Shown: positions 1 through 8,408 of the stretch, piece by piece | Layout of the letters: each line of letters opens with the position of its first letter | Numbering within the stretch: the first letter of the stretch is position 1 | Assembly (NCBI RefSeq): GCF_946480185.1 | Contig: NZ_CAMLIG010000020.1 | Span: 1 to 64,000, forward strand | Direction of reading: 5' to 3' | Length of the DNA: 64,000 nucleotides | DNA from: an uncultured Pedobacter sp. | GTDB lineage: Bacteria > Bacteroidota > Bacteroidia > Sphingobacteriales > Sphingobacteriaceae | Position numbers and translations under genes: made by a program | Notes under the pieces: generated by a model | Database searches by the model: none | Told to the model about the DNA's origin: nothing | The model's input: only the letters and a program-made list of their open reading frames with translations

Positions 1-1024
1 CCGATGCTTTTCTGCCCAATTCTTCCAACACGAATATAATGGTAGTGGAAGACATATTACCGAAGTTTTTTAAAACGTTGTAGCTTGCCTCAAGTTCGTC
101 ATCGCTCAAACCGAAAACCTCGTCGCAAACTTCTAAAATTTTTCTTCCTCCGGGATGAATGGCGTAGGTTTCAATATTGTCAAAAGTCAATTTAGCTTTT
201 TCCAATAGTTTTTCAGCAACGCCTTTAATGCCAGATTTTATCTGTTTAGAGACTTTATTGGTCAATTGCATTTCAAAACCATGGTCGCCGATTTTCCAGG
301 CCATTTCATTTCGGGCTTCGGTAACTACTTCGGTATAAAAGGTATCAAGTTCAAATACTTTCTCCTTGGCATAGGTTTCACTCTGTACTAAAATAGCTGA
401 TGCGCCATCCGCAAAAAGCGAATTTGCCAGCCAATTATCCAAAGTGTTTTCTTTTTGAAAGTGTAAAGTACAAAGCTCCACATCCACAATCAAAACGTTT
501 GCTTTAGGTTCGGCTTTGCAAATATAATCCGCAACTTTAAGCGCATTAAAAGCACCATAACAGCCCATAAAATTAATGCAGGTGCGTTCAACACTGGGCT
601 TTAAGCCTAATTTCTCCACTATTTCTATATCCAAACCTGGGGCGTACATTCCGGTACAGCTTACGGTAATGAGGTGCGTAACCTGCTTAACATCAAAAGT
701 TTTGAGTTTGCTCAAGCAATGGTCAATCGCCGAGAGGCATAAATTTAAAGCTGTTTTTTGAAAAATAGCTCCGCGTTGCGCTGTGGTTGGGAATGGTTGC
801 AGACCTGCATCGTTTCCGAAAAATTCGTAACTGCCTTTACCGGCGCCAAAATCATTTAAAACAGAATAACGATGCGCAATCCCTGAAACTTGATACAATT
901 TATGTAATCTGCGGGCATTTTCTTCGTTGAGCTGATGTGCGTCCTTCATGAACTCAAAAATCTGCTCTTGCGAAAACTTATTGGAAGGATTACTGGTGCC
1001 AATTGCCGAAATGATGCTCCTCAT
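1..1024 (-). CDS. Type III polyketide synthase (chalcone/stilbene synthase-like), 3' end cut by window
   Basis: Reading leftward from the ATG at 1022-1024, the frame stays open to the window edge, giving about 341 residues, so only the C-terminal end is missing (family length is about 350-390). The triad expected for this thiolase-fold family is visible: Cys155 in NFMGCYGAF, His290 in AIHPGG and Asn323 in NFGNMSS. Type III synthases condense a starter acyl-CoA with malonyl-CoA units in one homodimeric active site, giving alkylpyrones, alkylresorcinols or chalcone-like products. The starter cannot be read from sequence. The gene is divergent from a UbiA-like gene with only 38 bp between starts, so the two probably share a regulatory region; a lipid-linked polyphenol product is an inference. 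Confidence 0.93.
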   Translation of the reverse strand, partial: MRSIISAIGTSNPSNKFSQEQIFEFMKDAHQLNEENARRLHKLYQVSGIAHRYSVLNDFGAGKGSYEFFGNDAGLQPFPTTAQRGAIFQKTALNLCLSAIDHCLSKLKTFDVKQVTHLITVSCTGMYAPGLDIEIVEKLGLKPSVERTCINFMGCYGAFNALKVADYICKAEPKANVLIVDVELCTLHFQKENTLDNWLANSLFADGASAILVQSETYAKEKVFELDTFYTEVVTEARNEMAWKIGDHGFEMQLTNKVSKQIKSGIKGVAEKLLEKAKLTFDNIETYAIHPGGRKILEVCDEVFGLSDDELEASYNVLKNFGNMSSTTIIFVLEELGRKAS

Positions 1025-1062
1025 TTAATCTATTTTTCTACTTTTATAAATATAATTTTTTG

Positions 1063-1929
1063 ATGGATAAAAAATTTAGGAGCGTTTTATTACACCTGCG
1101 TTTTCCCTTTTCTTTATTGTTGTTGCCGGTTTTTTTGTTTGCATTGGCTACCGTACCCATTGTTAACAATACTAATGCCGTACTGGTTTTTTTAATACTG
1201 CATTTTTTGGTTTATCCCGCAAGCAATGGCTACAATAGCTATTTTGATAAAGATGAAGGAAGCATAGCGCTCATTAAAGCTCCGCCAAAGGTAAACCGTA
1301 CTTTATACATTACGTCAATTAGCTTGGAATGGATTGCGGTGTTGCTTGCTTTGTTGGTAAACATCAAGTTCTGTGTTTGTGTTTTGATTTATAATCTTTT
1401 GTCGAAAGCCTACAGTCATCCATCTGTGAGGTTGAAAAAATATCCAATCATTAGTTTTTTGGTGGTGTTTATTTTTCAGGGAGGTTTTGTTTACTACACC
1501 TGTTATACAGCTATTACCCTACCTATTGTCGATTTTTATTCGGAGGATTTTATAGCTTGTTTAGTTTCTTCCTGTTTAATAGGCGCATCGTATCCGTTAA
1601 CGCAAATTTACCAGCATGAGGAAGACAGCAAAAGAGGCGACCGTACTTTAAGTATTTTGTTAGGCTATAAAGGTTCTTTTGTTTTTTCGGGAATCGTGTT
1701 TTTTATCGGCTTAAGCCTGATGTTTTATTATTGGCTATTGGCAGGCAAACTGTTGAATTTTTACGTTTTCGCGATTTGCACCTTACCAATTCTGGTTTAC
1801 TTTATCTGGTGGTTTTTTAAGGTTTTAAAGGATGGGAAAAATGCAAATTTTTTGAATGCCATGCGAATGACTTTTGTTAGTGGTGTGGCGATGTTGGTTT
1901 ATTTTGGATGGTTGGTTTTGGCGAGGTGA
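1063..1929 (+). CDS. UbiA-family prenyltransferase-like membrane protein
   Basis: The protein has 288 residues from the ATG at 1063; a TTG directly before it is a less likely start. About eight hydrophobic segments run through the whole length. An Asp-rich motif typical of UbiA enzymes is seen near residues 55-67 (NGYNSYFDKDEGSI, the NxxxDxxxD type), and a second charged patch occurs near residues 185-195 (YQHEEDSKRGDRTLSI), matching the second Asp motif. UbiA proteins move a prenyl chain from a diphosphate onto an aromatic acceptor inside the membrane. The divergent polyketide synthase may supply that acceptor, which is inference from context. The substrate is unknown. Confidence 0.82.
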   Translation: MDKKFRSVLLHLRFPFSLLLLPVFLFALATVPIVNNTNAVLVFLILHFLVYPASNGYNSYFDKDEGSIALIKAPPKVNRTLYITSISLEWIAVLLALLVNIKFCVCVLIYNLLSKAYSHPSVRLKKYPIISFLVVFIFQGGFVYYTCYTAITLPIVDFYSEDFIACLVSSCLIGASYPLTQIYQHEEDSKRGDRTLSILLGYKGSFVFSGIVFFIGLSLMFYYWLLAGKLLNFYVFAICTLPILVYFIWWFFKVLKDGKNANFLNAMRMTFVSGVAMLVYFGWLVLAR

Positions 1930-1993
1930 TTTTTTTAAAAATTAAAAATATCTATTGAAAAAACCGTAAATTGGATTTTCATATAAATAAGAA

Positions 1994-2293
1994 ATGGAAC
2001 GGCTAAAGTCATTTATTCCTGATATTACCAAGCTCTGTAAATTGCACAGGGTTAAAACTTTACACGCATTTGGCTCTGTTTTAACCGAAAACTATAACTC
2101 GAAAAGCGATATTGATTTGATTGTTGATTTTGCTAACATTCCTGTTGAAGATTATACGGACAACTATTTTGACTTTAAATTTTCTCTTCAAGAAATTCTT
2201 AAAAAACCGATCGATTTATTAGAGGAAAAAGCTATCAAAAATCCATATTTTAAAAAATCACTAGACCAACAGAAACAATTGGTATATGAATAA
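1994..2293 (+). CDS. MNT-type nucleotidyltransferase (MntA-like antitoxin), orphaned
   Basis: This 99-residue protein has the minimal nucleotidyltransferase signature: GS at about 27-28 followed by SDIDLIVDF at about 38-46, with the two metal-binding aspartates in DxD. Proteins of this size usually pair with a HEPN (HepT, DUF86) ribonuclease toxin and act as antitoxin by adding AMP groups to it. The expected partner frame starts at 2286 and overlaps the stop by 8 bp, the usual translationally coupled layout, but it is cut after about 14 residues. The gene therefore now stands alone. The MNT family call is secure; the antitoxin role is inferred from the relic. Confidence 0.85.
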   Translation: MERLKSFIPDITKLCKLHRVKTLHAFGSVLTENYNSKSDIDLIVDFANIPVEDYTDNYFDFKFSLQEILKKPIDLLEEKAIKNPYFKKSLDQQKQLVYE

Positions 2294-2375
2294 TAATATA
2301 CAGGCTCGGCTTTTCGATATTAGTAAGTTAAGCCACGCCGTCATGTTGAACGATAGTGAAACATCTCACAAATAG
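2286..2375 (+). pseudogene. Remnant of HEPN (HepT/DUF86-like) toxin gene, cut by a palindromic repeat
   Basis: A frame opens at ATG 2286, overlapping the MNT stop (ATGAATAA), and starts MNNNIQARLFDI, which resembles the first helix of HepT-like DUF86 proteins. After roughly 14-17 codons it runs into the dispersed palindromic repeat at 2338-2432 and stops at TAG 2373-2375, giving 29 residues against about 110-140 in intact proteins. The catalytic RxxxxH region is absent. The best reading is loss of the toxin by repeat insertion or by a deletion ending at the repeat. The identification rests on a dozen residues plus context. Confidence 0.5.
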
Positions 2376-2432
2376 GTATTACCTCCTACAAGGAAACTTT
2401 TCGCATGAGATTTCTCGTACCTCGAAATGACG
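2338..2432. repeat. Dispersed imperfect-palindrome repeat, copy 1 (full)
   Basis: The element begins GCCGTCATGTTGAACG and ends CCTCGAAATGACG. The outer arms CGTCAT/ATGACG pair, and the inner arms AACATCTCA and TGAGATTTCTC pair imperfectly, so the whole unit can fold as one long hairpin. Related sequences lie at 6696-6740, 33383-33453 and 34262-34352. It resembles a REP/MITE-like element. Here it truncates the HEPN frame. Confidence 0.7.
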
Positions 2433-2496
2433 AAACCTGGAGAGAAAACCTCAAATAACCAAATTGCTTCTACACCAGCGAAGTTCTGAGAAGGTT

Positions 2497-3135
2497 TTAA
2501 ACCTCCACCACACTTTCCTTCGTTACCGCAAAAACCTGCTCCTCTTTTTTTGGTTTGATATTATACAAGCCTGTGAAAACACTAAACGCCGGCATCACGG
2601 CATAATCTTTTCCAAAATAAAAGCAGGGAAATTTTAAGCGTTGCCTTGCCTTACCAACTACGGTTACGCCCGGATGAATATGTCCACTGATGGGATATAA
2701 TTCTTCTTCGGTACATTTTGGTGCATCGTGGATAAAACAGAAAGGTCCAACACAAAAACTTGGTTCGTGAATTTCAATATCCATGGAAGCATAATCAGCT
2801 TTCGCTAAACGGTCGTGATTGCCTTTGACCAATAAAAAATTTGTTTGTTGATAGTTTTTCCGCCACTGATAGAATTCATCTATATCAGCGTTTAATCCAT
2901 GATGAAACATATCTCCATTGATGAGCAAAGTGGTGGGCTTGTATTTCTGTAAAATTTCATCTAGTCTGATTAAATCCTGTTTTGCTACACTCGCCGGAAC
3001 TGGAATGCCCGCCTGCCTAAAATGAGCAGATTTGCCTAAGTGTAAATCCGAAATGGCCAAAAGCTGGTGTTTCGGGAAATAAATTGCTCGTTCCTTATCT
3101 AAAATTAGCTCTTCGCCGTGGGTGGTGATGGTCAT
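2497..3135 (-). CDS. pdeM: Ligase-associated DNA damage response endonuclease PdeM (calcineurin-like phosphoesterase)
   Basis: The protein has 212 residues with the full metallophosphoesterase motif set in order: DLH at 30-32, GD at 74-75, GNHD at 105-108 and GHIH at 151-154. These ligands bind two metal ions in the calcineurin fold. In Bacteroidota and many Proteobacteria this subfamily lies with an ATP-dependent DNA ligase, an Lhr-type helicase and a metallo-beta-lactamase-fold exonuclease, and all four are present here on the same strand within 7 kb. The protein probably trims or opens damaged DNA for the ligase. It is separated from the helicase by a BRO-domain gene, which is unusual for the cassette. 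Confidence 0.9.
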   Translation of the reverse strand: MTITTHGEELILDKERAIYFPKHQLLAISDLHLGKSAHFRQAGIPVPASVAKQDLIRLDEILQKYKPTTLLINGDMFHHGLNADIDEFYQWRKNYQQTNFLLVKGNHDRLAKADYASMDIEIHEPSFCVGPFCFIHDAPKCTEEELYPISGHIHPGVTVVGKARQRLKFPCFYFGKDYAVMPAFSVFTGLYNIKPKKEEQVFAVTKESVVEV

Positions 3136-3261
3136 TTATTCAGGTGATTTGTTGTCAGTTTGTTAGGTGGTTAGTAATCAGTTTTTTAGGTGATTGGTAG
3201 GAATTCCGTGGTCAAAAATTAACCGCCGTTGATATACTAATTAAACAAACCTCTCTCTTGT

Positions 3262-4095
3262 TTATTTGAGATTTTTACGATCCGTTATTTTTTTAGCGGA
3301 TAGCTCGCTTACTACTTTTTTACCGGTTTTTTCTTCAATTTCTTTACGGGTATTGCCTGCAATAGTGCCGCCTTGGTTGGCAATTGTTTTATTCTCTGCG
3401 AAAGTTTTTGGCTTTTTTTCTTTGCTTATTTCGGTAGTTGTTGCTTCGGCAAGCATGTTGAGCACCAATTCCAAATTGGTCATATTATCCCTTAAATTTT
3501 CCTTTTTTAGGTCTTTATGTTTCTTGTATTCCTTTACTGAAAATCCGCTCCAAGCTTTGGTAATCTCATCGGTGAGTATAGCATATTCTTGTCCTTTTTT
3601 TACCCCTCGGCTATCCCATTCATCAGTAAGTTCTTTACGGACTTCAATGCTTTTTAAACGCTGATTAATCCATTCTTTGCTATAACCTTTTTTAAGATAA
3701 GTTTCCATTAATCGGTCTATACCTAATTCGGGATCTTCTATTTCATCAATTCTTTCTCTGGCAACTTTAGCTATCCACAATTTAAAAGGTTCTGCTTTAG
3801 GCGATGGAACAGACTGTATTAAACGGAATAGTTGTTCGGTATCCGCAATATCAGTTTTGTAAAACTTTCCGTCTGTTGATTGCATTTTCAGTTGTCCGAT
3901 TTTTTCGGACAACTCACTTCCTTCTTTTTTTAGTTTCGCCTTTAAATCGCTCCAATACTTTCGTGGTCTTTCAGTTTCAGTCAATATTTGTATAATATCA
4001 ACAACGGAAAAGTACCATTTTTCATCTTCATCATTCCAAATGCTACGTACCTGTTTTTCTTCAAATAATTTTATGGATGTGTTTTTCATATTCAA
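3262..4095 (-). CDS. BRO-N domain protein (DinD/phage antirepressor-like)
   Basis: The protein has 277 residues. The N-terminal 110 residues form a BRO-N domain: VRSIWNDEDEKWYFSVVDII, then RPRKYWSDLKAKL and LFRLIQSVPSPKAEPFKLW. The middle part (KGYSKEWINQRLKSIEVRKELTDEW, about residues 135-160) is conserved in chromosomal BRO proteins of the DinD type. The C-terminus is Lys-rich with a GGTIAGNTRKEIEEKTGKK stretch, also seen in DinD relatives. BRO-N domains bind DNA and are common in phage antirepressors; E. coli DinD is damage-inducible. The gene sits between the helicase and PdeM genes on the same strand, so co-expression with the repair cassette is plausible. Function is otherwise unknown. 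Confidence 0.8.
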   Translation of the reverse strand: MNMKNTSIKLFEEKQVRSIWNDEDEKWYFSVVDIIQILTETERPRKYWSDLKAKLKKEGSELSEKIGQLKMQSTDGKFYKTDIADTEQLFRLIQSVPSPKAEPFKLWIAKVARERIDEIEDPELGIDRLMETYLKKGYSKEWINQRLKSIEVRKELTDEWDSRGVKKGQEYAILTDEITKAWSGFSVKEYKKHKDLKKENLRDNMTNLELVLNMLAEATTTEISKEKKPKTFAENKTIANQGGTIAGNTRKEIEEKTGKKVVSELSAKKITDRKNLK

Positions 4096-4142
4096 CTTAT
4101 TACCTAAAACTTATCACCTATAACTTAAAACCTACAACTTAA

Positions 4143-6632
4143 TCAATCCTCTATCAATCTCCTGTCCGAATCCGCTTTCATCCTTGCGATGCGTTCTTCC
4201 AAAGCTTCGGAGCTCATGCTTTCCCGCAAGCTGTCTACTTTTATTGGAAAAGATAGCGGTGTAAAACTGTTTGGATGCGTGATAATGATATTTCCTTTCT
4301 GTATCCGCTCTAAAGCGGCGGCCAGTCTGGGTTCTTCCAATTGCTGATAAAACACCTCGTCATAAGCCTGCCGTAAAAGTAAATTATGTTTATCGAAATC
4401 GCTAAAAACCTTGAAAAACAAACCCGCGGACGACTGCAAATGTTTATTGGCAACGTATTTCCCAGGATAGCCCTGAAAAATCAGACCCGAGATACAGGCG
4501 ATATCTCTAAATTTTCGGCGGGCCATTTCGGTGGAGTTTATACTCGAAGTAATATCCTGAGTGAGATTTTTGGGCGAGAAAACATCATAAGCAATGGCAT
4601 CATCCATCGGGATTTCGGTATCGCTCAGCAGCTCAAAACCGTAATCGTTCATCGCAATGGAGAAAGTAATGGGCAACAATTTGCTTAAGCGATAAGCAGC
4701 CAAAGCGGCCAAAACCTCGTGTACCAAGCGCCCTTCAAAAGGATAAGCGAACAGATGGAAGCCCTCTTTATTGTTGATGAGCTCAATCAACAATTCATCG
4801 TTTTTTGGAACATGGGAACGTTTTTCCTGCAATAAAAACAATGGATAAGTCGCATTCAGTTCCTCGTCCTTATGGTTTTTATCTAAAGCTTCGTTGTATT
4901 TTTTGCGCAACACAGCACCTAAGTTTGACGATAAAGGCAACCTTCCACCGAGCCAGCTTGGCGAAACGGCATTTTTCTTTTTGCTCAAGCGAACCACCAC
5001 GGTCATGTCCTTCACCTGCACAAATTCTAAAACCCGACCGGCCAACCTAAAATTATCGCCAGCTTTTAAACGGCTCACAAAATATTCTTCGATCATGCCA
5101 ATATAACCTCCGGATAAAAACTTCACTTTCAACATGGCATCGCTTACAATGGTTCCAATATGCAAACGATGGCGCATGGCCAATTGCCGGCTTTTCACTT
5201 TCCACAAGCCGTCATCCTCATCTTTAGCCACTTTTTTAAACTCAGTGTAGGCGGTCAAACTTTCCCCGCCCGAGGTGATAAACCGCATTACCCAATCCCA
5301 TTCCTCGGGTAAAATCATGTGGAAAGCATGGGTGTTTTTAATTTCCTCGTATATGATTTTATCGTCGAAACCATCGCCTATGGCTAAGGTTACCAAATAC
5401 TGAATCAAGGTATCAAAAACCATAATTACCGGTTCCCGGCTTTCAATATCACCATTTTTTGCTGCTTCCTTAATGGCAGCGGCTTCTACCAATTCCAAGG
5501 CGTGGGTTGGCAAAAAATAGATTTTTGAGGTTTCGTAAGGAGAATGTCCCGAACGGCCAGCTCTTTGTAAAAACCGGGCAACACCTTTCGGCGAACCGAC
5601 TTGCACCACGGTATCCACCGGTTTAAAATCCACGCCTAAATCCAAGGAGGAAGTTGCTATAACCGCTTTTAATTGACCGGTGTGTAAAGCATCCTCAATC
5701 CAGTTGCGCAATTCAAAATCTATGGAACCATGATGAATGGCCAATTGCCCAGCAAGTTCGGGTTCGAGGTTGAGCAGATGCTGGTACCACATTTCCGTTT
5801 GCCCACGGGTATTGATAAAAATTAAAGTGGTTTTACTTTTTTCGATGATGGGCAAAAGTTTGTACGCCAGCTTTAAGCCGAGATGACCAGCCCAAGGCAA
5901 AGTTTCGATATCATCCGGAAGGATGGATTTGATTTCGATTTTCTTTTCTAAATCGGCTTTTATAATGATGCGTCTGCTATTGGCATCCGGATTTAACACC
6001 TGCATCGCTTCGTCAATATTTCCGATGGTTGCAGAAATTCCCCAAACTCTTAACACTTCATTGTTTGCAAGTTTTTGTAAGCCTTTAATCCGCGATAAAG
6101 CGAGTTCTACCAAAACGCCACGCTTGCTTCCTAAAAGCTCATGCCATTCGTCCGCAACCACGCATTTTAAGTTTTTGAAAATCTTAGAAGACTCTTTTTG
6201 CGATAAAAGCAGGTGCATACTTTCTGGCGTAATTAACAGAATCTCGGGCATTGATTTTTTCTGTTGGAGCTTTTCGGCTTGCGAAGTATCGCCGTTTCTA
6301 ACGCCCACCATCCAGTCTAATTCCAATTCTAGCAAGGTTTCTCGCATTGCCCGAGCTAAATCTTTTGCTAACGAACGCAAAGGCGTAATCCAAATTAATT
6401 GCAAACGGTCTTTCTGTTTTTTGTTTTTCGCTTCTGGCTGATTTAAAGCATCAATCACCGCCGCCAAAAACAGCGAATAAGTTTTTCCGAATCCTGTGGG
6501 CGCATTTACCAAACCGCTATAACCGTCCAGATAATATTGCCAGGCATCTTCCTGAAATTTGAAAGGCTTTTTTTTATCGGCTTTAAGCCAGGCTTTCACC
6601 TTTTTGTAGCCTTTGGTTTTTGTTAGCTCCAT
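4143..6632 (-). CDS. Ligase-associated DNA damage response DEXH-box helicase (Lhr-like)
   Basis: This 829-residue SF2 helicase has Walker A APTGFGKT at 44-51, motif II DEWH at 161-164 (Trp in the third place instead of the usual V/A), SAT at 200-202, and motif VI QRAGRSGHS at 356-364. The remaining 460 residues form the Lhr-type winged-helix and C-terminal region. Length and motifs fit the ligase-associated subfamily, a 3'-5' helicase that works with the neighbouring ligase, exonuclease and PdeM. The start ATG at 6630-6632 is preceded by about 185 bp that include a half-copy of the palindromic repeat, so the helicase may have its own promoter separate from the ligase. Confidence 0.93.
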   Translation of the reverse strand: MELTKTKGYKKVKAWLKADKKKPFKFQEDAWQYYLDGYSGLVNAPTGFGKTYSLFLAAVIDALNQPEAKNKKQKDRLQLIWITPLRSLAKDLARAMRETLLELELDWMVGVRNGDTSQAEKLQQKKSMPEILLITPESMHLLLSQKESSKIFKNLKCVVADEWHELLGSKRGVLVELALSRIKGLQKLANNEVLRVWGISATIGNIDEAMQVLNPDANSRRIIIKADLEKKIEIKSILPDDIETLPWAGHLGLKLAYKLLPIIEKSKTTLIFINTRGQTEMWYQHLLNLEPELAGQLAIHHGSIDFELRNWIEDALHTGQLKAVIATSSLDLGVDFKPVDTVVQVGSPKGVARFLQRAGRSGHSPYETSKIYFLPTHALELVEAAAIKEAAKNGDIESREPVIMVFDTLIQYLVTLAIGDGFDDKIIYEEIKNTHAFHMILPEEWDWVMRFITSGGESLTAYTEFKKVAKDEDDGLWKVKSRQLAMRHRLHIGTIVSDAMLKVKFLSGGYIGMIEEYFVSRLKAGDNFRLAGRVLEFVQVKDMTVVVRLSKKKNAVSPSWLGGRLPLSSNLGAVLRKKYNEALDKNHKDEELNATYPLFLLQEKRSHVPKNDELLIELINNKEGFHLFAYPFEGRLVHEVLAALAAYRLSKLLPITFSIAMNDYGFELLSDTEIPMDDAIAYDVFSPKNLTQDITSSINSTEMARRKFRDIACISGLIFQGYPGKYVANKHLQSSAGLFFKVFSDFDKHNLLLRQAYDEVFYQQLEEPRLAAALERIQKGNIIITHPNSFTPLSFPIKVDSLRESMSSEALEERIARMKADSDRRLIED

Positions 6633-6695
6633 CGTTTAATTAAAAAATGAACCACATAAGGTTATGCTGTTATTTAAAAGATTTCATCTACATAT

Positions 6696-6740
6696 CGTAA
6701 TGTTGAACGATAGTGAAACATCTCACAAACAGGTATTACA
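6696..6740. repeat. Dispersed palindromic repeat, copy 2 (half unit)
   Basis: CGTAATGTTGAACGATAG and the following AAACATCTCACAAA-AGGTATTA match the left half of copy 1 at 2338-2385 with only a few changes. The right half is missing. It lies between the ligase and helicase genes of the repair cassette. Confidence 0.7.
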
Positions 6741-6818
6741 CGCTGTATGCAGACTCGCCTTTCCCTCGCTTATTAAAAAAATTGTATTCCATCCATAAAA
6801 ACCTATGTGGTTAAAAAA

Positions 6819-8408
6819 CTATAACGTTGATTGCAAAAGCTGTTGCAAATCTTGCAAAGTATTAATTTCCGAAGCATTTTTGTCTTTTCGCCACCGTAAA
6901 ATCCGTGGAAAGCGTAATGCCAAGCCCGCTTTATGTCGTTTGCTTTCCGCGATGCCTTCAAAAGCGATTTCGAACACCAGCTCCGGTTTTACGGTACGTA
7001 CTGGACCAAATTTTTCAATGGCGTTTTTGTTCACAAAAGAATTGACTTCCTTAATTTCTTTATCGGTTAAACCGGAATAGGCTTTGGCAATGGTAACTAA
7101 ATTCTCGCCATCACGCACTGCAAAAGTATAATCTGTAAAAAAATTTGCCCGCCTACCGCTTCCTTTTTGTGCATAAATCATCACCGCATCAACCGTGTAG
7201 GGGTTTACTTTCCATTTCCACCAGTCGCCACGTTTACGGCCAGCATGGTAGTGCGAATCCAGCTTTTTAAGCATGATGCCTTCGCTGTTTAACTCCCGTG
7301 ATTTTTGCCTTTCTATTGCCAGTTCTTCCCAGGAATTACATTTCACTACCTCAGATAAAAGCACATGATTTGCATCCAATTTCCCGATGATATTTTCTAA
7401 AATTTTTCTGCGTTCGCTTAACGGATGTTCGCGAAAATCGTTTCTTTCAAACTCCAATAAATCGTAAACAAAAAAACCGATAGGTGCGTTTTCCAATTCT
7501 TTTTTGCTAATATTTTTACGGTTTAAACGCTGTTGCAAAGTACTGAAAGACAATACCGCTTTATCTTTAACCGCTAAAATCTCGCCATCTAAAACTACGC
7601 CATCTGGCAAAGCATCCACCAAAAAATGAAGTTCTGGAAACTGGTCTGTCACCAGTTCTTCGCCCCTGCTCCAAATAAACAGCTCGCCGTTACGTTTCAC
7701 AATTTGTCCGCGGATGCCGTCCCATTTCCACTCTGCTTGCCAATTTGCAATATCGCCCAAGTTTTCCGGTTCGGTATCTAAAGCGTAAGCGAGGCAAAAA
7801 GGGTAAGGCCAAGAATTATCGGTATTCACGTGTTCACCGTTGATTAAATCGGCGAAAGTCATCGAATATGGATCCCATTTTCCCATAATGCTGTGGGTAA
7901 TTTGAACGCTTTCTAAACCGCTCTGTTTGGCTAAAGCGTTGATTAGGTTTTTAGATGAAATCCCTATTCGGAAATTCCCGGAAATGAGCTTATTAAAAAT
8001 GAACCGCTCGTTAGTTTCCAAACTGTTCCAAGCATTTAAAATAAAATCTTTTTTGATGTCATCATCTTTGCCTTCTAAATCCTGAAGGCTTTCAATCCAT
8101 TGGTGAAGGTGAAAATCTGATACATTTTCTGCCGGAGGTAAAAGCAAAGCGATGGTTTCGCTTAAATCGCCAACGTTAGCGTAGCTTTCCGTAAAAAGCC
8201 ATTCGGGGATATCCGCAATATCAATAGCCCAATATTTTAATAAGGAAGATTTAATCGGGCGTTTCGGTTTTTTGCCGGTGAACAAAGCAATTACCCAGAC
8301 TTTATCTTTGTCATCGGCTTCGTTAAAATAGTCGACCAAAGCGCCAATTTTATCATTGGTTTTATTGCTGAGTTCCAGCTGTTGGATGAGTTGGGCGAAA
8401 CGTTTCAT
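6819..8408 (-). CDS. ATP-dependent DNA ligase (ligase-associated cassette)
   Basis: The protein has 529 residues. The adenylation motif I is KWDGIR with the nucleotide-accepting lysine at Lys228; motif III and later motifs are recognisable (SRGEEL near 248, FVYDLLEF, SEGIMLKK, WWKWK). The N-terminal 200 residues are the helical DNA-binding domain and the C-terminus is the OB fold (VFEIAFEGIAES). It seals nicks using ATP, distinct from the essential NAD-dependent LigA. Its ATG overlaps the stop of the upstream exonuclease gene by 4 bp (ATGA type), so the two are translationally coupled. The cassette context supports a role in damage repair rather than replication. Confidence 0.95.
   Translation of the reverse strand: MKRFAQLIQQLELSNKTNDKIGALVDYFNEADDKDKVWVIALFTGKKPKRPIKSSLLKYWAIDIADIPEWLFTESYANVGDLSETIALLLPPAENVSDFHLHQWIESLQDLEGKDDDIKKDFILNAWNSLETNERFIFNKLISGNFRIGISSKNLINALAKQSGLESVQITHSIMGKWDPYSMTFADLINGEHVNTDNSWPYPFCLAYALDTEPENLGDIANWQAEWKWDGIRGQIVKRNGELFIWSRGEELVTDQFPELHFLVDALPDGVVLDGEILAVKDKAVLSFSTLQQRLNRKNISKKELENAPIGFFVYDLLEFERNDFREHPLSERRKILENIIGKLDANHVLLSEVVKCNSWEELAIERQKSRELNSEGIMLKKLDSHYHAGRKRGDWWKWKVNPYTVDAVMIYAQKGSGRRANFFTDYTFAVRDGENLVTIAKAYSGLTDKEIKEVNSFVNKNAIEKFGPVRTVKPELVFEIAFEGIAESKRHKAGLALRFPRILRWRKDKNASEINTLQDLQQLLQSTL

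Noticed and set aside
6805..7080. Plus-strand frame at the end of the ligase gene
   Set aside because: It lies antisense to the conserved ligase C-terminus and shows no protein family.
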